A stretch of DNA of 64,000 bases, from positions 620,001 through 684,000 of the forward strand of contig JADKFS010000003.1 in the NCBI GenBank assembly GCA_016717335.1, given 5' to 3'. The position numbers and the translations under genes are program-made. The notes beneath the pieces were generated by a model. That model saw only the letters and a program-made list of their open reading frames with translations, searched no databases and was not told the origin of the DNA. The DNA is from Candidatus Ribeiella danica. GTDB taxonomy: Bacteria; Chloroflexota; Chloroflexia; Chloroflexales; Roseiflexaceae. This document shows, piece after piece, positions 36,123 through 45,235 of the stretch. Position 1 is the first letter of the stretch; each line of letters starts with the position of its first letter.

Positions 36123-37345
36123 TGCGACGAGCTGTGTTCGTGGACGAGACGGCCGAGATCGGCGGCGCGGAGATCAATCTGCTCATGGTCACGCCGCGCC
36201 TGAACGAGTACGGCTGGGAGCCAATCGTGGCGCTGCCGCGGCGCGGCCGGCTCGCGGAGCGGCTGCGCGAGCGCGGCGTGGCGGTCGAGCTGGTCGCGCG
36301 GCCGGTGCTGCTGTCGTCGTCGTTCTATGTCGCACATCGCCACAAGCTGCCCAACCCGCTGGCGCTGCCGCTCAATGCGCTGCTTGGCCTGATCTGGATG
36401 CTCCAGCTGGCCCGTTTCTTCCGGCGCGCGCGGCCCGATGTCGTTCAGACCGTCAGCATGTGGGCGCACGCCTTCGCCGCGCCGGCGGCGCGCATGGCCG
36501 GGTGCGCGGTGGTGTGGCACTTCCAGGGCATCGTGAGCCCGCGCGCCGGCTTTGGCCTGTACCGCGCGCTGGTGCTGGCGTGGGCCAGGCTCGTGCCGGA
36601 TCGGATCATCTGTATCTCCGAGGTCGTCGCCGACCAGTTCCGCGACGACCCGCGCGTGGCGAGCAAGCTATGCGTGCTCTGGAACACGGTCGATATCGTC
36701 GAAAACCACCCCGCCGGCCAGGCGAGCGCCGCCGCTGCGGCCCGCCCATTCACGATCGGCACCGCCGCGCGGCTGACGCCCTGGAAGGGGCAGGAAATTG
36801 CTCTGCGCGCGGCGCGCGAGCTGAAGCGCCGGGGCGTGCCGTTCCGCTGGCGCTTCGCCGGCGAGGAGGCGCTGGGCGCATCCGGCTACCGCCGCCATTT
36901 GCTCGACCTGATCCGCGACTGGGATCTGGCGCCGGAGGTCGATCTGGCCGGCTGGGTCGCCGACATGCCGGCGTTCTACCAATCGCTCGACGCGCTCGCC
37001 CACGTGCCGACCGAGCCGGAGCCGTTCGGCCTGGTGCTGGCCGAGGCGCTGGCCGCCGGCCTGCCGGTGATCGCCACGCCGGGCGGCGCCGACCGCGTGG
37101 TCGAGGCCGGCGGCGGCGTGCTCGTCCCACCAGGCGACGCGCATGCGCTGGCGGCGGCGCTGGCCGCGCTGCACGCGCAGCCTGCAGCGCTGGCGGCGCG
37201 CCGCTCGCAGGCCCGCCGCGCGGCCGAGCAGCTCTTCGACACGCGGCGCTACGCCGCGCAGCTCGCCGCGATCTTCGAGGCGCTGGCGCGTCCAGAAGGC
37301 AGAGGGCAGAGGGCAGAGGGCAGAAGGATGAATGCTGAACGCTGA
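36122..37345 (+). CDS. GT4-family glycosyltransferase
   Basis: The product has 407 residues, and its ATG overlaps the preceding TGA (TGATG). It opens VFVDETAEIGGAEINLLMVTPRL; it also has IGTAARLTPWKGQEIALRAARELK and EX7E in EPEPFGLVLAEALAAGLPVIATPGG. GC is high again. The last about 15 residues (EGRGQRAEGRRMNAER) are encoded by the minisatellite that follows, so the natural C-terminus has been replaced or extended by repeat DNA. Confidence 0.87.
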   Translation: MRRAVFVDETAEIGGAEINLLMVTPRLNEYGWEPIVALPRRGRLAERLRERGVAVELVARPVLLSSSFYVAHRHKLPNPLALPLNALLGLIWMLQLARFFRRARPDVVQTVSMWAHAFAAPAARMAGCAVVWHFQGIVSPRAGFGLYRALVLAWARLVPDRIICISEVVADQFRDDPRVASKLCVLWNTVDIVENHPAGQASAAAAARPFTIGTAARLTPWKGQEIALRAARELKRRGVPFRWRFAGEEALGASGYRRHLLDLIRDWDLAPEVDLAGWVADMPAFYQSLDALAHVPTEPEPFGLVLAEALAAGLPVIATPGGADRVVEAGGGVLVPPGDAHALAAALAALHAQPAALAARRSQARRAAEQLFDTRRYAAQLAAIFEALARPEGRGQRAEGRRMNAER

Positions 37346-37675
37346 ATGCTGAACGCTGAACGCTGAACGCTGAACGCTGAACGCTGAACGCTGAATGCTG
37401 AACGCTGAACGCTGAACGCTGAATGCCGAACGCTGAATGCCGAACGCTGAACGCTGAACGCTGAACGCTGAACGCTGAATGCTGAATGCTGAATGCTGAA
37501 TGCTGAACGCTGAACGCTGACTGCTGAATGCTGAATGCTGAATGCTGAATGCTGAACGCCGAACGCTGAATGCCGAACGCTGAGGGCTGAGGGCTGAGGG
37601 CTGAGGGCTGAGGGCTGAGGGCTGAGGGCTGAGGGCTGCACCTTGTCACCCGGTCACCCGGTCACCTTGTCTACG
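37298..37675. repeat. Long GCTGAACG/GCTGAATG minisatellite
   Basis: Three GAAGGCAGAGGGCAGAGG-type units (37295-37325) overlap the end of the preceding gene. About thirty GCTGAACG/GCTGAATG/GCCGAACG octamers (37332-37580), about eight GAGGGCT units (37580-37638) and three GTCACCCG units follow. This is the longest array in the window. It lies 15 bp before the next start codon. Confidence 0.92.
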
Positions 37676-37690
37676 CATGAGGATTGATTG

Positions 37691-38533
37691 ATGGCAACCC
37701 GTCCCCCGCTCTCGGTGATCGTGCCGACCGGCAGCCGCGATGACGTGATCGAGGACTGCCTCAAGAGCGTGCGCTGGGCCGACGAGGTGATCGTCGTCGA
37801 CTCGTACAGCGCCGACCGCACGCTCGAGATCGCGCGGCGCTACGCCGACCGGGTGCTCCAGCACGAGTACGGCTTCTCGGCGCTGCAGAAGAACTGGGCC
37901 ATCCCGCAGGCCAGCCACGCCTGGGTGCTGATCGTCGACACCGACGAGCGCGTGACGCCCGAGCTGCGCGCCGAGATCGAGCGCATCCTGGCGAGCGACC
38001 CCGCGCACGCCGGCTACCGCGTGCCGCGCGCCAACGTCGTGCTCGGCCGCGAGCTGCGCGGCGGCGGGTACGCCCCCGACTACCAGGTGCGCCTGTTCCG
38101 GCGCGACGCCGGGCGCTACGACCTGCGGCGGGTGCACGCGCACATGCAGCTCGACGGCTCGTGCGGGACGCTTGCCGCGCCGCTGCTGCACTACTCCGGC
38201 CGCTCGCTCGACCAGATGACCCGCAACCTGCTGGTGCAGATGACCACCTGGGAGGCCGAGCAGCGCGCGCAGGCCGAGCGGAGCGGCGGCCGCAAGCCCA
38301 CGCGCCGGCTGTGGGCCAACCTGCTGCTCCGCCCGGTCGCGGCCTTCGGGCTGCGCTACTTCCGCCAGGGCGGCTGGCGCGACGGCTACCACGGCCTGGC
38401 GGTCAGCCTGATCTGGGCGATCTACGTGGCGCTCACCTACATGAAGATCTGGGAGCAGGGCCTGGAGCTGCCCGAGCAGTGGTGGCGCGAAGACTGGGAG
38501 ACGAGGAGACGAGCGTTGAACGTTGAACGTTGA
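37691..38533 (+). CDS. GT2-family glycosyltransferase (WaaE/KdtX-like)
   Basis: The product has 280 residues from ATG 37691. It has the GT-A signature LSVIVPTGSRDDVIEDCLKSVRWADEVIVVDSYSADRTLEIA, with DTDERVTPELR as the metal site. The layout, ending in RNLLVQMTTWEAEQRAQ and helical C-terminal segments, is that of WaaE-like core glucosyltransferases. The last residues (TRRRALNVER) come from repeat sequence (GTTGAACG). Confidence 0.85.
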   Translation: MATRPPLSVIVPTGSRDDVIEDCLKSVRWADEVIVVDSYSADRTLEIARRYADRVLQHEYGFSALQKNWAIPQASHAWVLIVDTDERVTPELRAEIERILASDPAHAGYRVPRANVVLGRELRGGGYAPDYQVRLFRRDAGRYDLRRVHAHMQLDGSCGTLAAPLLHYSGRSLDQMTRNLLVQMTTWEAEQRAQAERSGGRKPTRRLWANLLLRPVAAFGLRYFRQGGWRDGYHGLAVSLIWAIYVALTYMKIWEQGLELPEQWWREDWETRRRALNVER

Positions 38534-38728
38534 ATGTTGAATGCCGACCCCTGATCCCTGACGAAGGTGACCGGGTGACAAGGTGACAAGGTGCGATGGG
38601 GCTAGGGGCTAGGGGCTAGGGACTTGGTCCATCGTCTATCGTCCACCGGCCATCGTCCCCTTGGTCCTTCATCGTTCACCGTTCATCGTTCATCGTTCAT
38701 CCTTCATCCTTCGTCTCGTCCAACGCAC
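38512..38728. repeat. Mixed minisatellites
   Basis: GTTGAACG units, GACAAGGT units (38567-38590), GGGGCTAG units (38596-38625) and CGTTCATC/CTTCATC units (38668-38712). They occupy the whole gap between two glycosyltransferase genes. Confidence 0.85.
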
Positions 38729-38729
38729 A

Positions 38730-39728
38730 ATGACACAACATCCCGCCATCCTATTCGTCCATAACGACCTGGCCAGCTTCGTGCGGGCGGATCTCGATCT
38801 GCTGCGCGAGCGCTACCGGGTGACCGACCTGTACCTGCCGTCGCGGCGGTTCGACCCGCGCGCGGTTCTGGCAGCGGTCGGCCGGCACGACCTGGTGTTC
38901 GGCTGGTTCGCGTCCTGGCACACCTTCCTGCCGGTGCTGTTCGCGCGGCTGCTCGGCAAGCCGTCGCTGCTGGTCGTCGGCGGCTACGACCTGGCGAACA
39001 TGCCCGAGATCGGCTACGGCCACCAGCGCGGCGGGCTCAAGAAGTGGGTCAGCCGCCGGACGATGGGCATGGCGACGCAGCTGGTGACCAACGCGCGCTA
39101 CAGCCAGGCCGAGGCCGCGCGGAACGCGGGCCTGCGCGCGGAGCGGCTGCGGGTCGTCTACCACGGCGTCGCCGACCCATTTGGCGCGCTGCCGGCCGGG
39201 CCGCGGCGGCGCGTGGCGCTCACGGTCGGCAACGTCGACCGGGGCAACCTGTACCGCAAGGGCCACGAGCCGTTCGTGCGCGCGGCGGCGCTGCTGCCCG
39301 ACGTCCGGTTCATCCTAGTCGGGGCGTGGAAGGACGACGCGATCGATCACCTGCGCGCGATCGCCACGCCGAACGTCCAGTTCGCCGGGCGGATCGACGA
39401 CGCGGCGCTGCTGGCGCACTATCGCGCGGCGTCGGTCTACGTGCAGGCCTCGGCGCACGAGGGGTTCGGGCTGAGCCTGGCCGAGGGCATGCTGGCCGGC
39501 TGCGTCCCGGTCGTGTCGCGCGCCGGCGCTATCCCCGAGGTGGTGGCCGATGCCGGGATCTACATCGAGGGCAGCTCTACCGAAGCGCTCGCCGCGGGTA
39601 TCGCGGCTGGGCTGCAGGCCGAACAGGCACTGCGCCATACGGCGCGCGAGCGCATCCTGCAGTCGTTCCCGATGGCCGAGCGCGGTCGTATCCTTTGGAG
39701 CCTGGTCGACGATCTCATGGTGAAATGA
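38730..39728 (+). CDS. GT4-like glycosyltransferase
   Basis: The product has 332 residues, short for the family. The N-terminal domain (ILFVHNDLASFVRADLDLL) is compact and lacks the usual glycine loop. The donor domain is typical: VGNVDRGNLYRKGHEPFVRAAALLP, then SAHEGFGLSLAEGMLAGCVPVVSRAGAIPEVVADAG with the EX7E motif. The stop overlaps the next start (ATGA). Confidence 0.82.
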   Translation: MTQHPAILFVHNDLASFVRADLDLLRERYRVTDLYLPSRRFDPRAVLAAVGRHDLVFGWFASWHTFLPVLFARLLGKPSLLVVGGYDLANMPEIGYGHQRGGLKKWVSRRTMGMATQLVTNARYSQAEAARNAGLRAERLRVVYHGVADPFGALPAGPRRRVALTVGNVDRGNLYRKGHEPFVRAAALLPDVRFILVGAWKDDAIDHLRAIATPNVQFAGRIDDAALLAHYRAASVYVQASAHEGFGLSLAEGMLAGCVPVVSRAGAIPEVVADAGIYIEGSSTEALAAGIAAGLQAEQALRHTARERILQSFPMAERGRILWSLVDDLMVK

Positions 39729-40792
39729 TGACTAAACTGATGAGCGACAAGCTGGTGTCGGACGTTGTGCTGGGGACGCAGGCGCGCAATGGCCTGCCCC
39801 TGGTGACGGTGATCATGCCAATTCGCAACGAGGCGCGCTACATCGAGCGCAGCCTCGGCTCGGTGCTGTCGCAGGACTACCCGGCCGGCCGAATTGAGGT
39901 GCTGGTCGTCGACGGCATGTCCGACGACGACACGCGGCGGATGGTACAGCGGATCGTCGAGGAGCGGCGGCGACGCGGCGGCGCGGAGGCCGCGCGGGTC
40001 GCCGTGATCGACAACCCCGCTCGCACGGCCCCGGCGGCGCTCAACATTGGCCTGCAGCAGGCGCGCGGCGACGTCATCATTCGCGTCGATGGCCACTGTG
40101 AGATACCGCCGGAGTACGTGCGCCTGTGCATCGACGCGCTCGACCGGACCGGCGCGGATTGCGCCGGCGGGGCGCTGGTCACGCTCGGCGAGACGCAGCT
40201 CGCACGTGCGATTGCCGCCGCGCAGAGCTCGCGCTTTGGCGTCGGCGGAGTGGCCTTTCGCACAGGCCGAGCTCAGGGTGAATATGTCGACACGGTGGCG
40301 TTCGGCGCGTATCACCGCGAGGTCTTCGAGCGGATCGGCGGCTTCGACGAGGAGCTGGTGCGCAACCAGGACGACGAGCTCAACTTCAGGCTGACGCAGT
40401 CGGGCGGCAAGATCTGGCTCGATCCGGCCATCAGCTCGGTCTACTACAGCCGCGCCAGCCTGGGCAAGCTCTGGCGCCAGTACTTCGAGTATGGCTTCTA
40501 CAAGGTGCGCGTCATCCAGAAGCGGGGGGCCGTGGCCTCCTGGCGCCATTTGGCGCCCGGCGCGTTCGTCCTAAGCCTGCTCGCCAGCCTGCTGCTGGCC
40601 TTGCTGACGCGCCAGCCGCGCTGGGCATTAATTGTCATCGGGCCTTACGCGATCGCGAATGGCGCGGCCAGCCTGGCGACGTCGCGGAATGATCTGCGGG
40701 CGCTGCCGCTGATGCCGCTTGTGTTCGGCACGCTCCACGTGGCGTATGGCGCCGGCTTCCTGTGGGGGATTTACAAGTGGAACAGTCGCTAG
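39725..40792 (+). CDS. GT2-family glycosyltransferase with C-terminal membrane helices
   Basis: The product has 355 residues from ATG 39725; ATG 39728 is also possible. VTVIMPIRNEARYIERSLGSVLSQDYP and VVDGMSDDDT open the GT-A domain, IRVDGHCEIPPEY holds the DxD-type site, and ELVRNQDDELNFRLTQSGGKIW is the ED-motif region of ExoA-like succinoglycan transferases. Two to three C-terminal transmembrane helices (about 280-345) anchor it. It overlaps the next gene by 16 bp. Confidence 0.87.
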   Translation: MMTKLMSDKLVSDVVLGTQARNGLPLVTVIMPIRNEARYIERSLGSVLSQDYPAGRIEVLVVDGMSDDDTRRMVQRIVEERRRRGGAEAARVAVIDNPARTAPAALNIGLQQARGDVIIRVDGHCEIPPEYVRLCIDALDRTGADCAGGALVTLGETQLARAIAAAQSSRFGVGGVAFRTGRAQGEYVDTVAFGAYHREVFERIGGFDEELVRNQDDELNFRLTQSGGKIWLDPAISSVYYSRASLGKLWRQYFEYGFYKVRVIQKRGAVASWRHLAPGAFVLSLLASLLLALLTRQPRWALIVIGPYAIANGAASLATSRNDLRALPLMPLVFGTLHVAYGAGFLWGIYKWNSR

Positions 40793-42849
40793 ATATATCG
40801 AGTCAGCAGGCACGGCTGGACAAAGGCGTGGCTCTGATCCAGTGGATCAAGTCGCATAAGCTCGCTCTTTGTCTCGTGTTTATCGGGCTCCTGATACGGG
40901 TCTATGGACTCACGCTGTATCCTTTCAACGGGGACGAGTACAACACGATCGCCGAGTCAAAGAAGCTGGGTCTGAACTGGACATCCTGGCTCTACTACGT
41001 GTTCATGCACGCCTGGATTAACCTCGGCGTAAATGATGTGGTCATGCGCCTGCCATCACTACTGATCGATGTCATTACAGTTCTGATTCTATCCTCTTTT
41101 GCAAAGCAGTTTGCCGGTCAGCGCGCGGCGGTTGCAATTGGCTTACTCGCAGCTACATCGCCTTTCCTGATTTACCACGCTCAAGAGGCTCGGTTTTACT
41201 CCCTGTTCATTTTCACAACGGCCCTCTTCATGTTTCTAACCGTCCGCCTGACCGGCCAATTGCATCGCAGATCAGCTAGAGCGGCCATCCTGGCGGGCGG
41301 TATAGCTTTATCGTTTTCGCACTTTCTGGGGCTCCTGGCTGTTGCAGCTCAGGGACTGGCAATGTTTACCGTCGTAGATCTGCCCTGGTCACGACGGAAA
41401 CGCATGAGCGCAGTCACTTTTCTCTTTTCCAGCTCGTTCGTGATATTACTCCTACCGCCGGTTCAGCGCCTTATCTGGTCTTTCTACCAGAGCGTTGTTT
41501 ACACTACATCGGGGTCTGATCCGGTTCTCGTTTCGATATCCGCCACAAGTCTGGCCAAGATCGCGGTCGCACTCTATGTTTTTACATTTGGATATCACGT
41601 CTATCCGCTCTGGTGGATCGTCGTCGTACCCGGGATTGTGCTGACGGGTTTGCTGCTGCTGGTCGGCTCTACCCATATAGCCAGGCACACTCGCTGGGGG
41701 ATGCTGCCGATTCTATTCGGCCTTGCGCTCGTTGGCGCCTACACGGCACTCGATTCAGTGGGTGGCCGTTTAGCCTCCGGGATCTCGCCACGCCACGTTG
41801 CCTTTGTCTGGCCTGTCTATATTCTGCTAATAGCCATAGGTCTGTCGAGGCTTCCATACCGCGTATCGTACGCCGTGCTCGGCGTGCTCGTCGCGCTGAA
41901 CATCGCCTCGCTGTATCCTCGATGGGCGCAAGAGTGGTCGTATACCGGGTTGACCGATTATCGTGCAGCGGCGGTTTTCGCGAGTGAGCACTTGAGGGAC
42001 AAAACGCTCATCCTGCATGATGGTCGCGCGCAGTGGCCCATCAGCGTCTATTTCTCGGCCGCCGTTCCGCACAAAAACTATGGATCTTACCTGCAGGGTG
42101 CGAATCTGGACGAGTTGCTCGGCTACGACCGAATCATCCTGGTGACGGATGACTACCAACCCGTGCGTCGAAGGGATGCCGATTGGCTGCTGGCTCGGCT
42201 GTCGGAGCGGTTCACGGTGACGGCGGGTCGGGTCGATTATCCGCTCTTCGAGTACGTGCTCGACCGCAAGCCAGTCGGTGCAGGCGGATTCTTCGTCGAT
42301 CCGGCAACAGGGCAGGTGCAGCAACCGGTTGGCATCTATGGGCTGGAGCTTCAAGATCTGCGGTTGCCGGTACAGGTAGAAACGCAGGGCCACACATTGA
42401 ACGTCGTAGGCGGCGCGACCGTATCGAGCGAAGAAGCGCGGCGTGAGATGTCTATGCCGTTGATTGGCGATCCAGCGGCCAATCGCATTACACTGGTCAG
42501 TACACTGCTTGGCGGCGATAGCCTGGCCCAAGGGCAGCAGATCGCGGAGCTAGAGGTGGCAGGCGTGGATGGATCGGTGCGCGTTTTCCCGCTACGATAC
42601 GGCATCGAAGTACAGGATTGGTCACAGACTTGCTCGGATCAGTCTGCGTGCCAGACGATCTACCGCTGGCACAAACGCGTCGCCTTTGTTGGCCAGCAGA
42701 GCTACCCTGGCGCGTGGCGCGATTTTGAGGCAGGCATGCACTCAAGCACAATCGCACTCCCGCAAAGAACACGCGTGAGCTTGCTGAGCATTCGCTATAC
42801 CGCTCAGTCGGGGCGTCTCTACATTTGGGGGCTGGCTGCTCCGCGTTGA
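40777..42849 (+). CDS. Large GT39/ArnT-like membrane glycosyltransferase
   Basis: The product has 690 residues. GTG 40777 follows GGGGGAT; GTG 40762 would add five residues. TM1 (LALCLVFIGLLIRVYGL) is followed by FNGDEYNTIAESKKLG, the catalytic acidic loop. QEARFYSLFIFTTALFMFL and about ten more helices follow, then a periplasmic C-terminal beta-rich domain (about 500-690). GC is lower than in the flanking genes, like the 24-36 kb block, suggesting another exchanged segment. Confidence 0.83.
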   Translation: MEQSLDISSQQARLDKGVALIQWIKSHKLALCLVFIGLLIRVYGLTLYPFNGDEYNTIAESKKLGLNWTSWLYYVFMHAWINLGVNDVVMRLPSLLIDVITVLILSSFAKQFAGQRAAVAIGLLAATSPFLIYHAQEARFYSLFIFTTALFMFLTVRLTGQLHRRSARAAILAGGIALSFSHFLGLLAVAAQGLAMFTVVDLPWSRRKRMSAVTFLFSSSFVILLLPPVQRLIWSFYQSVVYTTSGSDPVLVSISATSLAKIAVALYVFTFGYHVYPLWWIVVVPGIVLTGLLLLVGSTHIARHTRWGMLPILFGLALVGAYTALDSVGGRLASGISPRHVAFVWPVYILLIAIGLSRLPYRVSYAVLGVLVALNIASLYPRWAQEWSYTGLTDYRAAAVFASEHLRDKTLILHDGRAQWPISVYFSAAVPHKNYGSYLQGANLDELLGYDRIILVTDDYQPVRRRDADWLLARLSERFTVTAGRVDYPLFEYVLDRKPVGAGGFFVDPATGQVQQPVGIYGLELQDLRLPVQVETQGHTLNVVGGATVSSEEARREMSMPLIGDPAANRITLVSTLLGGDSLAQGQQIAELEVAGVDGSVRVFPLRYGIEVQDWSQTCSDQSACQTIYRWHKRVAFVGQQSYPGAWRDFEAGMHSSTIALPQRTRVSLLSIRYTAQSGRLYIWGLAAPR

Positions 42850-42874
42850 GCAGCTAGCGAGGGATATCCATGAG

Positions 42875-43042
42875 ATGAGTCGAATGCCTGGAAATAAGAA
42901 GCCATATATTATGAATGATACAACACAAACTGCGCGGGAAGTCGCGCGCCTCATTAAGGTTTATCAAACATATCACGGCAGCCAGACCGCTCAGGCGCAG
43001 TGGTCGCGCCACAATCCTGCTGATCAAGCGAGCGGCCGATGA
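42875..43042 (+). CDS. Small ORF, possible truncated methyltransferase N-terminus
   Basis: The frame has 55 codons from ATG 42875 and its TGA overlaps the ATG of the DUF218 gene (43039). It includes REVARLIKVYQTYHGSQTAQAQWSRHNP, which by eye resembles the lead segment before the SAM-binding domain of some class I methyltransferases (…WSxxNPGN…), but no SAM motif follows. No good ribosome-binding site is seen. It may be a decayed gene remnant kept for translational coupling. I am not sure it is expressed. Confidence 0.4.
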   Translation: MSRMPGNKKPYIMNDTTQTAREVARLIKVYQTYHGSQTAQAQWSRHNPADQASGR

Positions 43043-43659
43043 GTGAGGCATTGCGCCCGCGGCGAGCGCAGCTGCTCGGCATCATCATCGCGCAGGCCAC
43101 CGCGATCATCATGATCTGGATCATCGTCGGCCTGTGGCTCCCGGCGATCGGCGGCTGGCTAGCGATTCCGGCGACACCCGAGCTGCACCGCGCCGACGCG
43201 ATCTTTGTCCACGGCGGCAACCCGGCGCGCACGCAGTACGGCGTCGTGCTCTACCGGCAGGGCCTGGCGCCCGAGATGTCGCTGACCGGCTACGCTGATT
43301 TTGAGACTGACATAACAAGGAGGGTCGAGCACGACCTTGGCATGCCAGCCCAATCATTTCGCTACCTTGTCACCACCAGCACCTGGTCGGACGGCCACGA
43401 GATCGCGGCGGCGATCCGCGCGCACAAGCTGCACAGCGTCATCATCGTGACCGACTGGTGGCACAGCCGGCGCGCGCTCTGCGCGACCGAGCAGCAGCTC
43501 GGCGGCTACGACGTGGCGATCGAGCTCGCGCCCTCCCCGTCGCCCGCCGGCCCGGCCGACTGGTGGCGCAACGCCGAGATCCGGCACGACGTGCTGAGCG
43601 AGCTGGTCAAGTTCGGCTACTACGCCGTGCGCTACGGGATGAACCCGTGGGGCTGCTAG
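43039..43659 (+). CDS. DUF218 (YdcF/ElyC/SanA-like) membrane protein
   Basis: The product has 206 residues. One N-terminal transmembrane helix (LLGIIIAQATAIIMIWIIVGLWL, about 13-35) precedes the DUF218 domain: ADAIFVHGGNPARTQYGVVLYRQG, TTSTWSDGHEIAAAIRAHKLHSVIIVTDWWHSRRA. The family is linked to envelope polysaccharide and peptidoglycan metabolism, with members affecting antigen polymerisation and lipid-carrier use, but the biochemical activity is unsettled. It is the last plus-strand gene before repeat DNA. Confidence 0.85.
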   Translation: MSEALRPRRAQLLGIIIAQATAIIMIWIIVGLWLPAIGGWLAIPATPELHRADAIFVHGGNPARTQYGVVLYRQGLAPEMSLTGYADFETDITRRVEHDLGMPAQSFRYLVTTSTWSDGHEIAAAIRAHKLHSVIIVTDWWHSRRALCATEQQLGGYDVAIELAPSPSPAGPADWWRNAEIRHDVLSELVKFGYYAVRYGMNPWGC

Positions 43660-44080
43660 CGGATTGTAGATTGTAGATTGTAGATTGCAGATTGAGCTGA
43701 CGGTGTCATGTGGGGACGAGGGGCTTGGGGTTTGGGGCTTGGGGCCAGGCACGCCACAGCGCGTTGTATCCTGCCCCTTCGGAATATAGACGGGCATGCG
43801 CCACTATGATTGCAGCTGAGGCAGCATCATTTGCCGGAGGGGGGTTGGGGGAACCGGCGAGGGTTCCCCCAAGCGGGGGGCCGGGGGCGCAGCGCCCCGG
43901 AGACAAGCCGCGCGCCGCGCGTGACAAGCGGGGGGCCGGGGGCGCAGCGCCCCGGAGACAAGCCGCGCGCCGCGCGTGACAGGCGGGGGGCCGGGGGCGC
44001 AGCGCCCCGGAGACAAGCCGCGCGCCGCGCGTGACAGGCGGGGGGCCGGGGGCGCAGCGCCCCGGATCAAGACGATAAAA
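43660..44080. repeat. Dispersed composite repeat element, copy D, with four GC modules
   Basis: GATTGTA units (43665-43695) and GGGGCTTG units (43720-43745) precede the core, with GGGCATGCGCCAC at about 43792-43804 and TTTGCCGGAGGGGGGTTGGGG. Four tandem units of about 54 bp follow (GCGGGGGGCCGGGGGCGCAG plus AGACAAGCCGCGCGCCGCG). About 125 bp from 43779 is nearly identical to copy E, so one was copied recently. Confidence 0.85.
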
Positions 44081-44082
44081 GA

Positions 44083-44163
44083 ATACCCTCCCCAGGCCAC
44101 GGAGGTGGCCTTCGTACCAGTAGCCGAGGGCTTTAGCCCGACGGCGGTGCCTGGGGAAGGTAT
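44083..44163. other. Structured intergenic palindrome
   Basis: ATACCCTCCCCAGGC (44083-44097) pairs, with one mismatch, with 44149-44163. Inside are further hairpins including GGGCTTTAGCCC (44128-44139). The whole could fold into a branched RNA. It lies 14 bp beyond the 3' end of the minus-strand gene that follows and may serve as its terminator. Confidence 0.5.
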
Positions 44164-44176
44164 GCTTGTATGAACC

Positions 44177-44548
44177 CTAAGACGGAGTCGTGGCCGGCGG
44201 GCGGCGGACCGGGCGCTTGCGATCGGACTTCTTCTTGAGCCCGAGCGCCTGCACCGCCAGCGAGTTGCTGCCGAACTGGGCGGTGACCTGCGCCTTCACG
44301 CCGAGCATCGCGTTGTGGAACTCCCAGCCGAACTCGATCAGCGCTTCGCGCGCGGCGACCTGCGCCTTCTGCACGCGCAGATCGGCCTCCTCGGCCAGGC
44401 GCAGCTTCTCGGAGAGCGCGGTCAGCGCCTCGACGCTGTGGGCCGGGTTGACCGGCTGGTAGTCGGCCAGGTCCTTCAGCGCCAGCAGCGCTTCGCGGTC
44501 GGCGTCGATGACCGCTGCCTGGAGGCGGTAGTTTTGGTTCGGAGACAA
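44177..44548 (-). CDS. Conserved hypothetical helical protein
   Basis: The product has 123 residues. I start it at TTG 44548 because AGGAGGT lies 7 bp upstream on the minus strand. The sequence is largely alpha-helical (ALTALSEKLRLAEEADLRVQKAQVAAREALIEFGWEFHNAM) and ends VQALGLKKKSDRKRPVRRP, a basic tail I recognise from uncharacterised proteins in several phyla. It has no signal peptide or membrane helix and no known function. It is the only minus-strand gene within the polysaccharide locus. Confidence 0.75.
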   Translation of the reverse strand: MSPNQNYRLQAAVIDADREALLALKDLADYQPVNPAHSVEALTALSEKLRLAEEADLRVQKAQVAAREALIEFGWEFHNAMLGVKAQVTAQFGSNSLAVQALGLKKKSDRKRPVRRPPATTPS

Positions 44549-44780
44549 AATTGGACCTCCTTTTGTGTGGGGCCGGGCTGCTGCACACGGCCAGTTAATA
44601 CATTGGAAGTACTATAGGGGATGGTAGGTCGATTGCATATATATCATTGGTCTGACCTGCAAAGGTACTTCACGGCTATCGCCAAGTAAGACCATTGGCC
44701 TATGCTGTAGGCCTTGAGGCTCGAGGCCGCGGGCCTGGCACGTGGGGCTCGGATGTGGCTGCTTTTAACCAACGGTGGCC

Positions 44781-45000
44781 CAGATCGAACGCGAGCGGCG
44801 CGCGTCGAATAACGAGCGGCGCAGATCGAACGCGAGCGGCGCGCGTCGAATAACGAGCGGCGCAGATCGAACGCGAGCGGCGCGCGTCGAATAACGAGCG
44901 GCGCAGATCGAACGCGAGCGGCGCGCGTCGAATAACGAGCGGCGCAGATCGAACGCGAGCGGCGCGCGTCGAATAACGAGCGGCGCGCGTTGAATAACGG
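44781..45000. repeat. 41-bp tandem repeat, five full copies plus a partial
   Basis: Units start at 44781, 44822, 44863, 44904 and 44945 and are virtually identical. Each is two related half-units, GAGCGGCGCAGATCGAACGC-like and CGAGCGGCGCGCGTCGAATAA-like. A degenerate half-unit closes the array. The gap 44549-45562 contains no gene. Confidence 0.93.
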
Positions 45001-45021
45001 CACGTCTAGGCGGGAAAAGGT

Positions 45022-45225
45022 GACGTGGGGCGTGGGGCGTGGGATTTGGGGCTTGGGGCTTGGGGCTAGGGGCTAGGGGCTAGGGGCTTGGGGTTTGGGG
45101 CTAGGGGCTAGGGGCTTGGGGCTAGGGGCTAGGGGCTTGGGGCTTGGGGCTAGGGGCTTGGGGTTTGGGGCTAGGGGTTTGGGGGCTAGGGGCTAGGGGC
45201 TTGGGGTTTGGGGCTTGGGGCGATG
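45022..45225. repeat. GGGGCTTG/GGGGCTAG octamer minisatellite
   Basis: About twenty-five consecutive units alternate irregularly between GGGGCTTG, GGGGCTAG and GGGGTTTG. Confidence 0.92.
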
Positions 45226-45235
45226 AACTCGGTGA

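Noticed and set aside
37249..37649. Repetitive proteins such as FSIQHSAFSVQRSAF
   Set aside because: They are translations of octamer arrays that happen to lack stop codons; there is no ribosome-binding site and the same arrays occur in non-coding positions.
44781..45000. Possible CRISPR array
   Set aside because: The 41-bp units are contiguous with no unique spacers and no cas genes nearby. They are a simple tandem repeat.
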